This document shows positions 1 to 8,049 of a stretch of 54,147 bases of DNA, one piece after another. Every line of letters begins with the position of its first letter. Within the stretch, counting starts at the first letter, position 1. The notes beneath the pieces are model-generated. The model did not search any database, was not told the DNA's origin, and saw only the letters and a list, made by a program, of their open reading frames with translations. The stretch lies in the NCBI GenBank assembly GCA_003249255.1, contig QKJP01000032.1, positions 1 to 54,147 of the forward strand. The letters run 5' to 3'. Position numbers and translations under genes: made by a program. The DNA is from Bacteroidales bacterium (GTDB lineage Bacteria > Bacteroidota > Bacteroidia > Bacteroidales > Marinilabiliaceae).

Positions 1-76
1 TTTCTCTCTCTTTTAATGCTTCAATGGCTACTTTAGCTTTGAATGCTGATGAATGTTTTCTTCTTCCTTTTTTCAT
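1..76 (-). mobile_element. IS3-family transposase OrfA, N-terminal part (cut by window edge)
   Basis: Reading leftwards from the ATG at 76 gives 25 codons beginning MKKGRRKHSSAFKAKVAIEA, then KERE. This is the N-terminal helix-turn-helix start typical of IS3/IS911-type OrfA (the K-x-K-V-A-x-E-A-L pattern). OrfA binds the insertion-sequence ends, and OrfB, normally made by frameshifting, carries the DDE catalytic domain; both would lie beyond the left edge. Only this much is visible, so subgroup and intactness cannot be judged. The insertion-sequence end should lie within the next few dozen bases to the right, at or inside the 3' end of the fucosyltransferase gene. Confidence 0.8.
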
Positions 77-80
77 AATT

Positions 81-118
81 CTACCTAAATATATGGTTTG
101 TTTTTTTGTCTTAGGTAG
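81..118. repeat. Inverted repeat between the insertion sequence and the fucosyltransferase
   Basis: CTACCTAA at 81-88 is matched by TTAGGTAG at 111-118, with a T-rich loop, and TAGGTAG recurs at 131-137. It could be part of the insertion-sequence end or a weak terminator for the polysaccharide operon. It overlaps the last codons of the fucosyltransferase gene. Confidence 0.35.
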
Positions 119-969
119 TGGTATGAATTATAGGTAGTATTATAAACTAATTCGACTATCTCTTTTATTTTTTCTGATAAACGTTGGTAGTTCTGAACAT
201 CAGGAATGGGATCAAGTAAATACGGTTCTGCTAGAATTTGTTTATAAAGGTGCTCGTTATTATCAATTTCCAGAATGTATTCTGCTAATTCTTTAAATGA
301 ACTAAAGTTATGAGCATTTATAAAACTTTTTTCGTTAAAATCCTTTCCAATTTCAGTATTGCCCCAATAAATGGGAATGCTATGGACACGCATGGGTTCA
401 ATAATTTTTTCTGTTACGTAGCCGGGTGTAGACTTGTTTTCAAAAGCTAAGGTAAATTTATATTTCGATATAAAGTCTAATTTATCATGAACAGGGCCAC
501 CAACATTATTTAAATACTTTCCACCAGAATCTACTTTTTTCTGTTGGTTTAATAGGTGATAAAAGTTATTTCGACTTTTGCACTTACTATTACTTACCAC
601 CATATTGCAAAAGCGGGACTTAGATTTGGCTATTAATTCAGGGTCTTTTACATCAGAAAGTACAGCTCTAATGTTTGAAAACATGTATAATGGTAATCTG
701 AAATTCCGATCATTAAAACTATCGTGATAAAAGCTTAGTGAATAATCGCAATCGAAATAGTTAGGTTTTAAATTTTCACCGGTATAAAATATTCGATGGC
801 ATTTGTAGTTTCTAAATTGATACCCAAAGCAAGAGTAAAATAGAACATCCGGTTGTTCAGAAATTTCTAAATTAAAGTGGGGTTTTAAGAGGTTATAAAA
901 TAAGTTGTTTGTTTTATTAAAACCTTTCCAAAAATCACTGAAGTTTATTTTTAAGCTTCTATTACGCAT
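85..969 (-). CDS. GT10 alpha-1,3/4-fucosyltransferase
   Basis: The enzyme transfers fucose from GDP-fucose to a surface glycan at the cytoplasmic face of the inner membrane. The GT10 signature is clear at about residues 170-203: KFTLAFENKSTPGYVTEKI followed by EPMRVHSIPIYWG, which holds the donor-binding Glu-Asn and Lys. TGEN at 63-66 is the usual upstream GT10 motif. The length of 294 aa is normal for bacterial FutA-like enzymes. It starts 6 bases after the preceding GT2 gene stops and is the last gene of the operon in view. The final dozen residues (after about 283) lie next to an IS3 element and may be altered by it. Acceptor and linkage cannot be read from sequence. Confidence 0.88.
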   Translation of the reverse strand: MRNRSLKINFSDFWKGFNKTNNLFYNLLKPHFNLEISEQPDVLFYSCFGYQFRNYKCHRIFYTGENLKPNYFDCDYSLSFYHDSFNDRNFRLPLYMFSNIRAVLSDVKDPELIAKSKSRFCNMVVSNSKCKSRNNFYHLLNQQKKVDSGGKYLNNVGGPVHDKLDFISKYKFTLAFENKSTPGYVTEKIIEPMRVHSIPIYWGNTEIGKDFNEKSFINAHNFSSFKELAEYILEIDNNEHLYKQILAEPYLLDPIPDVQNYQRLSEKIKEIVELVYNTTYNSYHYLRQKNKPYI

Positions 970-975
970 TAGTAT

Positions 976-1929
976 TTAATATTGGTCGTTTTGCTGACCG
1001 ATTGGAATTGTTTTGATTTTTTCGTTGAACAATTGATCTATTTCGTTTTTTTTAAGAGCCTTTGCGAAATCTTTATATGCTTTTTGCTTTGCCAGGTGTA
1101 TTTTCCAGTTGTGGAGTATCCATTCTACATTTGATTTGTATTTGAAATTTCTATAAATGATTAATAGAAATTTCTTTATAGATGGCTTCTTAATTTTAAG
1201 GTAATTAAAATGCTTGAAATTGAAATATAGATCTGTTAAAGTTAATTTGTACGTGTAAGCAAAGTGTTCATAATGATAATGTTCTACTTTTGAATTCATA
1301 TCAAACACAATACTATAGCCTTTTTCGTAAGTATCTTTAGCCCAAAGCATATCTTCACCATAAGCAATTCTTTTGAAAGGTATTTCTTTTAGTGCAGATT
1401 TTCTATACATGGCGTTTACATCATCCAAACCGCAGACTGATCTTTTTTCTTTAGGCGATAGTTTTTTGAAATCTTCAATTGATTTAAAGCTAAACTTTTC
1501 AGTTTTTGGTTTACTAACAGGTCTATACCAAGCATGTGGATTTTTGTCCTTATGATGAGGTACGACTTGTTGACCACCAACCGCCATAACCTTTGGATCA
1601 TTAAAGTGCTTAAGCATTTTTTCAAGCCAATAGGCATCTGTAGCAATAGCATCTTGTACTGTCATTACAATGAATTCACCTTGTGCCAAAGAGACTCCGT
1701 AGTTTCTTGTGTCACCATGGTTAAAATCTTCCGGTTTTATATGGTATAAACGCACCGGAAATTGATTGATAATCTCCACGGTATCATCCGTACTGCCACT
1801 ATCAATTACAATGAGTTCAATGTTGTTTTTTACTGATTGATTAAAAATTGCACTTAAACAGTTTTTAATTGTTTTACCGCCATTTTTAGTAGGGATAACA
1901 ATAGATATGAGTGGTGTTTTTTTTTTCAC
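976..1929 (-). CDS. GT2 glycosyltransferase, rhamnosyltransferase-like
   Basis: An inverting family 2 glycosyltransferase with a GT-A fold. The nucleotide-binding strand ISIVIPTKNGG begins at residue 8, DSGSTDD is at 43-49, and FNHGDTRNYG (69-78) followed by TVQDA is the pattern of the rhamnosyltransferase subgroup, with QDA replacing the usual DxD. The start codon is GTG (1929-1927); no in-frame ATG lies nearby upstream. It sits between another GT2 gene and the fucosyltransferase with very short gaps, so it is co-transcribed. Use of dTDP-rhamnose is inference: no rml genes lie in this window. Confidence 0.85.
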   Translation of the reverse strand: MKKKTPLISIVIPTKNGGKTIKNCLSAIFNQSVKNNIELIVIDSGSTDDTVEIINQFPVRLYHIKPEDFNHGDTRNYGVSLAQGEFIVMTVQDAIATDAYWLEKMLKHFNDPKVMAVGGQQVVPHHKDKNPHAWYRPVSKPKTEKFSFKSIEDFKKLSPKEKRSVCGLDDVNAMYRKSALKEIPFKRIAYGEDMLWAKDTYEKGYSIVFDMNSKVEHYHYEHFAYTYKLTLTDLYFNFKHFNYLKIKKPSIKKFLLIIYRNFKYKSNVEWILHNWKIHLAKQKAYKDFAKALKKNEIDQLFNEKIKTIPIGQQNDQY

Positions 1930-1946
1930 CTAGTTTTATGTTTGGA

Positions 1947-2927
1947 TTATTTCGTGTGAACGTGTAAAGTAGGTTTTATCTTTTGCATAAGGCTTACAAA
2001 CAGATGTGCCATAGATAAATTAATTCTTAAAAGCTGAATGAAAACTCTTTGCTGTTTCCCGCTGATGTGTATTTTGTTTTTAAGAATGAAACTTAACATT
2101 TCATGTATTATTTTCGAATTCTTTCGAAACTGATTATGAGGGTGATATAAATACTTGTATAATTTTGCACAAGTGCCTTTAGTTAGTACATCTGTGTATT
2201 CAGATACTTTATTATTTTGGGTTAATATTTTAAAGGTATAATAAAAGGCTGAAAATGCTGCTTCAACATAAATTTTTCGATCTCCACTCATGGTCGAGCC
2301 TTGTCTGGCAACAACATAATTGTATAGTAAATCTGGAATAAAAACTACTTTATTTGAGTTTAAGCTCCATTGGATGGTTACCGGTAAATCTTGACCAGCT
2401 TTAATATTAGGATATTTTGTATCCTTTTTTATGAGCTCACTTTTATAGAGTTTCATACAAACTGTATTGGGACCATCAGATATGATTCGTCTGGTATAAT
2501 CCAGATTATATAACTCTGCATATTCATGTTGGATTTTATCAATCAATTCATAATTCTCTGCTAAGACAACTTTTGCACCTCCAATAATAATATCAGCATG
2601 ATTAGCTTCAATAGCATTTACCATTTTTTCAATAGCATCTAATTCAAGATAATCATCACCATCTAAAATAGTTGCATAGTGGCCAGTACAAGCTTCAATG
2701 CCTGCTTGCCTTGCACTATTTAAACCTCCATTGGTTTTATTAATGATTTTTATTCTGTTATCTTTTTTAGCGTAGGTTTCAAGGATTTGTAAGGATTTGT
2801 CTGTACTCCCATCATTGACTGCAAGAATTTCAAGGTTTGGAAAAGTTTGATTAGTGCAGGAATTGAGACATCGAGTTAAATAATTAGCAATATTATAAAT
2901 TGGGATTATAATTGAAATAAGTGGCAT
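1947..2927 (-). CDS. GT2 glycosyltransferase
   Basis: A family 2 glycosyltransferase. The N-terminus PLISIIIPIYN is followed by NDGSTD at 38-43 and the metal-binding LDGDD at 88-92, all in canonical places for a GT-A domain of about 230 residues. The C-terminal third is basic and probably lies against the membrane. At 326 aa it is typical of EpsJ/WaaE-like enzymes that build capsule or O-antigen units. It starts 3 bases after the upstream GT2 gene ends, which indicates translational coupling. Donor and acceptor are unknown. Confidence 0.85.
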   Translation of the reverse strand: MPLISIIIPIYNIANYLTRCLNSCTNQTFPNLEILAVNDGSTDKSLQILETYAKKDNRIKIINKTNGGLNSARQAGIEACTGHYATILDGDDYLELDAIEKMVNAIEANHADIIIGGAKVVLAENYELIDKIQHEYAELYNLDYTRRIISDGPNTVCMKLYKSELIKKDTKYPNIKAGQDLPVTIQWSLNSNKVVFIPDLLYNYVVARQGSTMSGDRKIYVEAAFSAFYYTFKILTQNNKVSEYTDVLTKGTCAKLYKYLYHPHNQFRKNSKIIHEMLSFILKNKIHISGKQQRVFIQLLRINLSMAHLFVSLMQKIKPTLHVHTK

Positions 2928-2930
2928 GTT

Positions 2931-3881
2931 TTATATGAGTTTAAAAACTATCTTTTTTATATTGGATGCAAATAAGTTACTTTTAAGAGGATTTATAATT
3001 CTAATAAAAATATATAAAATGAGATTGTAATTTATTCTAAAATTTTGTTTTGCCTCCGTTTTAAAGTGTAAGTAGCACTGGTGAATATCTGGATTGTTAG
3101 TGTTTTTTAATCTGGAAAATCGATTATAAATGTCAATAATTAATTTTTTTTGTAAGGATGGAGAAGCTATACTTAATAATGAATTTCTTGTTTTTATGGA
3201 GAAAATATCTTGTTCATAACTATTTTTTGAACTCCATATGCCATTGTTATGGTATCTATATGCGGAAGTTGTTTTATTAATGAATTTGATATTTCCATGC
3301 AGAGAAAGTAGAGTTAATAAATATGTATCAGGTCCTCCACAATCAAAAAAACTATTGGGTATTGTACTAGGAATAATATTTCTCATTAACCTAGTAGCTG
3401 TGGGCGCAAAAAAAGGTATATCAATGTGAGTAAATAATCTACTATCGAAATCAATCATTTTATTTTTTATAACATTACTGTTTTTATCAATTTGGTTACA
3501 ATTTGTAAAGCACAGAGAAACATCTTTATTCTTTTCTAAGAAGTCAACTTGCATCTGAAGTTTATTATCATCAATCCATTTGTCATCTCCTTCAAGCATA
3601 GCAATATATTTACCAGTACATCTTTGTAAAGTATATATCGTATTTTTATGCATGCCAATGTTCGTAGGATTATAAATTGGTTTTATAATTTGTGGAAATT
3701 TCGTTGCATATTGTTTTATAATTTGTGCAGTACCATCGTCACTATTATCGTCTCCAATTATTACTTCAAAATTGAAATTTGTTTTCTGAACAAGAATACT
3801 TTCTAGAGCATCTTTAATGAATAATACATGATTGTATGTAATCATCCAAATACTAACCAATGGAATAGAATTATGATTCAT
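2931..3881 (-). CDS. GT2 glycosyltransferase
   Basis: A third consecutive family 2 glycosyltransferase. VSIWMITYNH opens the Rossmann-like fold, GDDNSDDG lies at 43-50 and the DxD-type EGDD at 97-100. The subgroup resembles WbbD/CpsI-like transferases that begin WMITYNH. The C-terminal half is rich in Ile, Asn and Lys, and the gene is very AT-rich, like its neighbours. Upstream (3882-4124) is a 243-base AT-rich gap with no convincing gene, then a decayed glycosyltransferase, so this part of the locus is eroding. Donor and acceptor cannot be predicted. Confidence 0.83.
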   Translation of the reverse strand: MNHNSIPLVSIWMITYNHVLFIKDALESILVQKTNFNFEVIIGDDNSDDGTAQIIKQYATKFPQIIKPIYNPTNIGMHKNTIYTLQRCTGKYIAMLEGDDKWIDDNKLQMQVDFLEKNKDVSLCFTNCNQIDKNSNVIKNKMIDFDSRLFTHIDIPFFAPTATRLMRNIIPSTIPNSFFDCGGPDTYLLTLLSLHGNIKFINKTTSAYRYHNNGIWSSKNSYEQDIFSIKTRNSLLSIASPSLQKKLIIDIYNRFSRLKNTNNPDIHQCYLHFKTEAKQNFRINYNLILYIFIRIINPLKSNLFASNIKKIVFKLI

Positions 3882-4124
3882 TATTTCGTAAATGTGATTT
3901 TTGTTTTAGAATTTAGGCTGCTATTAACCATAGTAATCAATTCTGGTTTGAATTAATTTATTAGAGTTTATTTAGGTTGTTTATAAAAAACGTTGAATTA
4001 TTCCTTTGATTAATGGAGTTCTTTTTAGATGTGAGTTTTTTGCTAATGAAACATAGATTTTTACAAGGATATTTTTTTTTGAAGAAAACATTTAGATTTT
4101 ATTAGAAATAGAATAATAATAAGA

Positions 4125-4605
4125 TTAATTATAACAATCTATCCTGGACTGAATTAATAAATTATATTCCAAATGATTATTAAATTGCTGTTTTGCATTT
4201 TGCGAAATAGATTTTCTACTTGAGGCGTCTTTTAAGAGTTTAATAGTCTTTACAAGAAAAGAATTGAGAGAGTCAGTAATATATATATCATGACCATCCA
4301 TTAAGGATGTAATTAGATTCTTTTCAATACTTGTTGAAATAATTGGTATGCCTCTAGCTAAAGCTTCCAAAATTTTTGTTCTTAATCCAGATCCAATAAA
4401 TATAGGACTGATCATGATATTTTTCTAGCCAAATAATTAAGTTCATTTTCTAGAATGTTTTCTGTTAAATGAATATGTTTATGAGCATATAATGCCAAAT
4501 GTTATCTAGTAAGTATTGGTTTTCAATCTGGTTTTGGGATTGATTATATTCTCCTTCGAATAAACATATCAGATTCATGAAAATCAGTATTAAAAGTAGT
4601 GGCTG
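4125..4605 (-). pseudogene. Decayed GT4 glycosyltransferase (fragments in three frames)
   Basis: The last piece (4415-4125, 96 codons) reads MISPIFIGSGLRTKILEALA, then RGIPIIST: the C-terminal nucleotide-sugar binding region of a GT4 enzyme. Directly upstream in another frame, about 4513-4425 reads HIHLTENILENELNYLARKI before a stop, which is the segment expected just before that motif. Further upstream in a further frame, about 4600-4510 reads LICLFEGEYNQ, then LLDNIW, again in the right order. So at least two frameshifts have broken the gene. No N-terminal domain could be found; 4606-4811 holds only AT-rich sequence and a 7-bp inverted repeat (4692-4698/4722-4728). Confidence 0.75.
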
Positions 4606-4811
4606 TTGATTGAAACGTATAAGGCGAAACTATTTTTGCTTGTTTGTCATTTGCGTTAAATTATAATTATTAGTAGGGTTTCTTTTATACTAACACTATC
4701 GAAATTTTCCATTTGGGTTGGTAGTGTTTCAGCTTATTTTGTCTCTAAATGTTTTAAATTGGTTGTAATTCTATGTTTTAAAGTGAGGTTATACTAATAT
4801 TGGTTGTGTGG

Positions 4812-5903
4812 TCATTGTAAAATTTTCATAATTTCAATTGAACGTTTCTCCCATGTGTTTTGACTTACAAATTTTTTAGATGAAGAAATCGATGCTAATG
4901 GAGGTAAGTTAGCCTGTGTAAGTCTAGTACAATGATTTTCAAATTCTTCAAAGTTTGAATATAGATACACAAAATCTTCGAACTTTCTGGATTCCGGATA
5001 ATCTACCAAAATTACAGGTTTTTCACTATAGATGTATTCATAGGCTTTTACCGGATTTACACTTAGAATAATATCATTTACAACAAATGGCATTACTAAA
5101 GCATCTGCTTTTTCCATTACCGGAAAAACTAGTTTATGCTCAATTGGTGCATGAACCTTTAAATTAGGATGATCTGGTATTCGAAGGTTTTCTTCTAATG
5201 GACCTATTAAAATGATATTTAGGTTAGTTACGTGGTTTACGCTTTTAATTAAAAGGTTAAAATCTAACCATGAAGCAATAGTGCCTATATATACCAGGTT
5301 CTTTTTATCCTTAGAGAATAGCTTTAAGACTGATTCTGGTAAATCTTTTTTTTCAACAGTCTTTGGCAAGTTAATGGCGTTATTTATGATAGTAATTTTT
5401 TCTTCCTTTGTATGGTGTCTCTCAATTAATTTTTCTTTTAATGAAATGGATGAACAAAAGATTATGTTTGCGCGTTTGCATAGCTCTTTTTCTAAACCTG
5501 TAAGCTGTTGGTTATAATTGTAAAAAGCAAGCGCATCGTCCATGTTGTCATATATAACCGTTTTGTTTTTAGGTAGAAAATGGCGAATGTGTGCATATTG
5601 GTTTGGAAAAGTTATCCAAATGGTGTCATTGGTATAAACTTGCCATAAACAAGTGGCTTTCTTTAGGTAATAATTGATTAGTCCAACGAGTTTATGAAAT
5701 TTACCAACTGTAACTTGTAATTTAGGGAAAGTGTGCAGAGCTAAATTGGTAACATTATTAACATGTTGGTTAGATGCATTTTTATCAGGTTTATCGTAAT
5801 ATACCCTAACCTTATAATGTGAAGTTAATCCTTCTGCTAAAAAATGAGGACGCTGTTTAATCCATCCCCATGGTACTTGCATAATGTATAACAGACGTTT
5901 CAT
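4812..5903 (-). CDS. Glycosyltransferase, TuaH-like (GT-B)
   Basis: The protein starts MKRLLYIMQVPWGWIKQRPH, with the W-x-W-I-K-Q-R-P-H-F motif typical of TuaH-like and related GT-B glycosyltransferases of cell-surface polymers. The C-terminal half carries LVYIGTIASWLDF and VNPVKAYEYIYSEKPVI, the GT4-like donor-binding region with its glutamate. I chose the ATG at 5903, giving 363 aa; a longer open frame reaches 5963, but its extra 20 residues do not look like the family. It follows wecB by about 110 bases in the same operon. The sugar transferred is unknown. Confidence 0.8.
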   Translation of the reverse strand: MKRLLYIMQVPWGWIKQRPHFLAEGLTSHYKVRVYYDKPDKNASNQHVNNVTNLALHTFPKLQVTVGKFHKLVGLINYYLKKATCLWQVYTNDTIWITFPNQYAHIRHFLPKNKTVIYDNMDDALAFYNYNQQLTGLEKELCKRANIIFCSSISLKEKLIERHHTKEEKITIINNAINLPKTVEKKDLPESVLKLFSKDKKNLVYIGTIASWLDFNLLIKSVNHVTNLNIILIGPLEENLRIPDHPNLKVHAPIEHKLVFPVMEKADALVMPFVVNDIILSVNPVKAYEYIYSEKPVILVDYPESRKFEDFVYLYSNFEEFENHCTRLTQANLPPLASISSSKKFVSQNTWEKRSIEIMKILQ

Positions 5904-6015
5904 TTTTATATTTTTGTAATTTGGAAACTCATTGGTAAGCTTTAATAATATATATGCAGGCAATATTTCTGGGAATATTTTATGCTTCTATGACTTTTCT
6001 ATTTTCGGTTTGTTT

Positions 6016-7140
6016 TTAAGATTGTTGTTTTCTAATGTATTCTATAATTTGCTTAGCAGCAGTTCCGTCTCCATAGGGATTTACAGCATGTGCCATTTCT
6101 GAATAGAGCTTTTCATTATCTAAAAGCTCTTTACAAGTAGCATGTAATTTTTCATAATTGGTAGTTCCCAAAACTGCTGTGCCTGCTTCAATACCTTCTT
6201 GTCGTTCAGTCACATCTCGTAGAACAATAATTGGTTTTCCTAAAGTAGGAGCTTCTTCTTGAATCCCGCCCGAATCAGAAAGTATTAGATGGCTTTTAGA
6301 CATTAAGTATATCAGTTGTGGGTAGGATAGTGGGTTTATTAATTGAATATTATTATAGTTACATAACTCTTGTGCGACTGTATTTTTAACATGAGGATTA
6401 GGATGTACAGGAAAAATAATTTCAATATCAGAATATTTTTTAAGAATTGATTTTACAACTTTAAGAATATTTAAAAGTGGTTCTCCAAAGTTTTCTCTTC
6501 GATGCGTTGTTAGTAGTACAGTTCTTTTGTTAGGATTAATTGTAAAAGGGAAATCTTCGACCGGTAGTTGTTGTACTCTATCATTGGCAAAAACAAGAGC
6601 ATCAATAACTGTATTACCTGTTTTTATTATTTTACCGGAGGAGTTTTCTATTTCTAGATTATTAGTAGCCTTTTCTGTGGGGGTAAAGTGAAAATCAGCT
6701 ATGCAACCAATCATTTTTCTGTTTAGTTCTTCAGGGTGTGGTGCATATTTGTCTCCACTTCTTAAACCGGCTTCTACATGTCCAACTTTTATTTTTTTAT
6801 AGTAACCTGCTAATGCTCCTAAATAGGCACTTGTAGTATCGCCCTGCACTAAAATTAAATCCGGTTTACATTTATCTAATATAGCTTCTAGTTTTTTTAT
6901 ACCATTGGCAGTTATGTCGAATAGGTTTTGTCCTGGAGTCATTAAATTCAGATCGTAATCTGATTTAATGTTAAAGAAATCCAGCACATCATCTGTCATT
7001 TCCCGGTGTTGCGCAGTATTGCAAACGAAGCAATTAATTTCTTTTTGTTTTTGAGCTTCAATAATAATTGGCGCCATTTTAATGGCTTCTGGGCGAGTGC
7101 CAAAAACTACAAGGATTGTTTTAATATTATTGTTTATCAT
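6016..7140 (-). CDS. wecB: UDP-N-acetylglucosamine 2-epimerase (non-hydrolysing)
   Basis: It interconverts UDP-GlcNAc and UDP-ManNAc in the cytoplasm, supplying ManNAc-type residues. VVFGTRPEAIKMAP (11-24), GHVEAGLRSGD in the middle, HPN, and SDSGGIQEEAP near 290 are the family's hallmark segments. The length of 374 aa is normal for the whole family. A WbpI-type enzyme acting on UDP-GlcNAc(3NAc)A is an alternative that sequence alone cannot exclude. The dehydrogenase at 26996-28291 could convert the product, or the parent sugar, to a uronic acid. The start overlaps the end of a decayed frame by 14 bases. Confidence 0.9.
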   Translation of the reverse strand: MINNNIKTILVVFGTRPEAIKMAPIIIEAQKQKEINCFVCNTAQHREMTDDVLDFFNIKSDYDLNLMTPGQNLFDITANGIKKLEAILDKCKPDLILVQGDTTSAYLGALAGYYKKIKVGHVEAGLRSGDKYAPHPEELNRKMIGCIADFHFTPTEKATNNLEIENSSGKIIKTGNTVIDALVFANDRVQQLPVEDFPFTINPNKRTVLLTTHRRENFGEPLLNILKVVKSILKKYSDIEIIFPVHPNPHVKNTVAQELCNYNNIQLINPLSYPQLIYLMSKSHLILSDSGGIQEEAPTLGKPIIVLRDVTERQEGIEAGTAVLGTTNYEKLHATCKELLDNEKLYSEMAHAVNPYGDGTAAKQIIEYIRKQQS

Positions 7141-7385
7141 GTATTATTGTTTCTAATCTTTTTGAGAATACAAATGAAACCTTAATTGCATCATATAATA
7201 ATTTTTTATCCAATGAAATAGAATCAGTTCTAAAGTCTAAGAAATAGATGTGATTGGAGTTTACAAAATCATTTATGGCTGAATTTAAGCTTATAATTTT
7301 AGTATATTTTATTGTATTCGTGATATCGAGGTGAGTATGTTGACACAAAGGTACCGTTGTTTTTTTGCATTGTTCTAATACTTTG
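7127..7385 (-). pseudogene. 3' remnant of an unidentified gene, possibly an SGNH hydrolase
   Basis: In a frame different from the MBOAT remnant, the last 80-odd residues read KTTVPLCQHTHLD, IISLNSAINDFVNSNHIYFLD and LLYDAIKVSFVFSKRLETI. That order (LN..I..F..S..I.FLD, then a D-x-I segment) resembles the C-terminus of SGNH/GDSL acyl-esterases, which often accompany MBOAT O-acetyltransferases. The resemblance is weak, and the expected Asp-x-x-His pair is not clear. It has no start of its own and abuts the broken MBOAT gene at about 7385-7390, so the two look joined by a deletion. It ends 14 bases inside wecB. Confidence 0.4.
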
Positions 7386-7799
7386 TTGAGATAATGTTTG
7401 AAAAGTATAAAAGGTGATACCAACAGGTAATATTAATTTTAGTGTTCGAAGTTTACTTTGAATCCCAATAGAATTGAGGCCGTTTGCCAGCCCTAGAGGG
7501 AAAAAGAAGTAATATTTAAAAAAGAAAAGTAATCCTAAATTAGAAGCTAAACTAAAAAATAATAAACTGTTTTTTAAGCGATGTGTTTTTGTTTTGTATA
7601 TGGCAAATCCTAGCGTGTAATCGATGCATGAACTAATGATAATTAGAATTAAAAAACGCCAGTCCCACCACCCATAAAAGACATAGCTCGAAACTAAAAG
7701 AAGGCTGTTGCGAAGAGTTTGGTGTTTATATGCAAATAACCAATATAGGGTAAACACAATTGGTAAAAACAATGCAAATTCAACTGAGCTAAAAATCAT
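7386..7799 (-). pseudogene. MBOAT O-acyltransferase, truncated N-terminal half
   Basis: Starting from the ATG at 7799, residues 1-137 match the N-terminal half of AlgI/DltB-like membrane-bound O-acyltransferases: MIFSSVEFALFLPIVFTLYW, FYGWWDWRFL, then the conserved segment LPVGITFYTFQTLS. Four or five membrane segments are visible. The family normally runs to about 470 residues with the catalytic His in the second half; here homology stops abruptly after QTLS (about 7389) and the frame continues into unrelated sequence to 7299. Such enzymes acetylate surface sugars, so this locus has probably lost an O-acetylation step unless another copy exists elsewhere. Confidence 0.8.
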
Positions 7800-8049
7800 A
7801 AATAGGCTTTGGGAATCAAAGTTTTTTTTCGTGTGGATTTAATACTTCTATATTTTAATAATACCGCTATGGTTAGTGAAGTGTTAAACTTCAGTTCTTT
7901 AAATTTTCTAAATATTAAATTGTCGCTTAATGAGTTAAGTATACTAGAATCGATTTATAGAATTTTCATACTTGAAGAGTTTTATGACGAACATTAAGGA
8001 TACTCAATTTGTTTGTAGTTTGTATCTATATAGTAAGTATTTGATATCG

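Noticed and set aside
3882-4124. Gap considered for a flippase or polymerase remnant
   Set aside because: No hydrophobic frame of useful length or family motif was found; only AT-rich sequence.
5212-5517. Plus-strand open frame of 101 codons inside the TuaH-like gene
   Set aside because: It is a shadow on the opposite strand of a well-supported gene and shows no family features.
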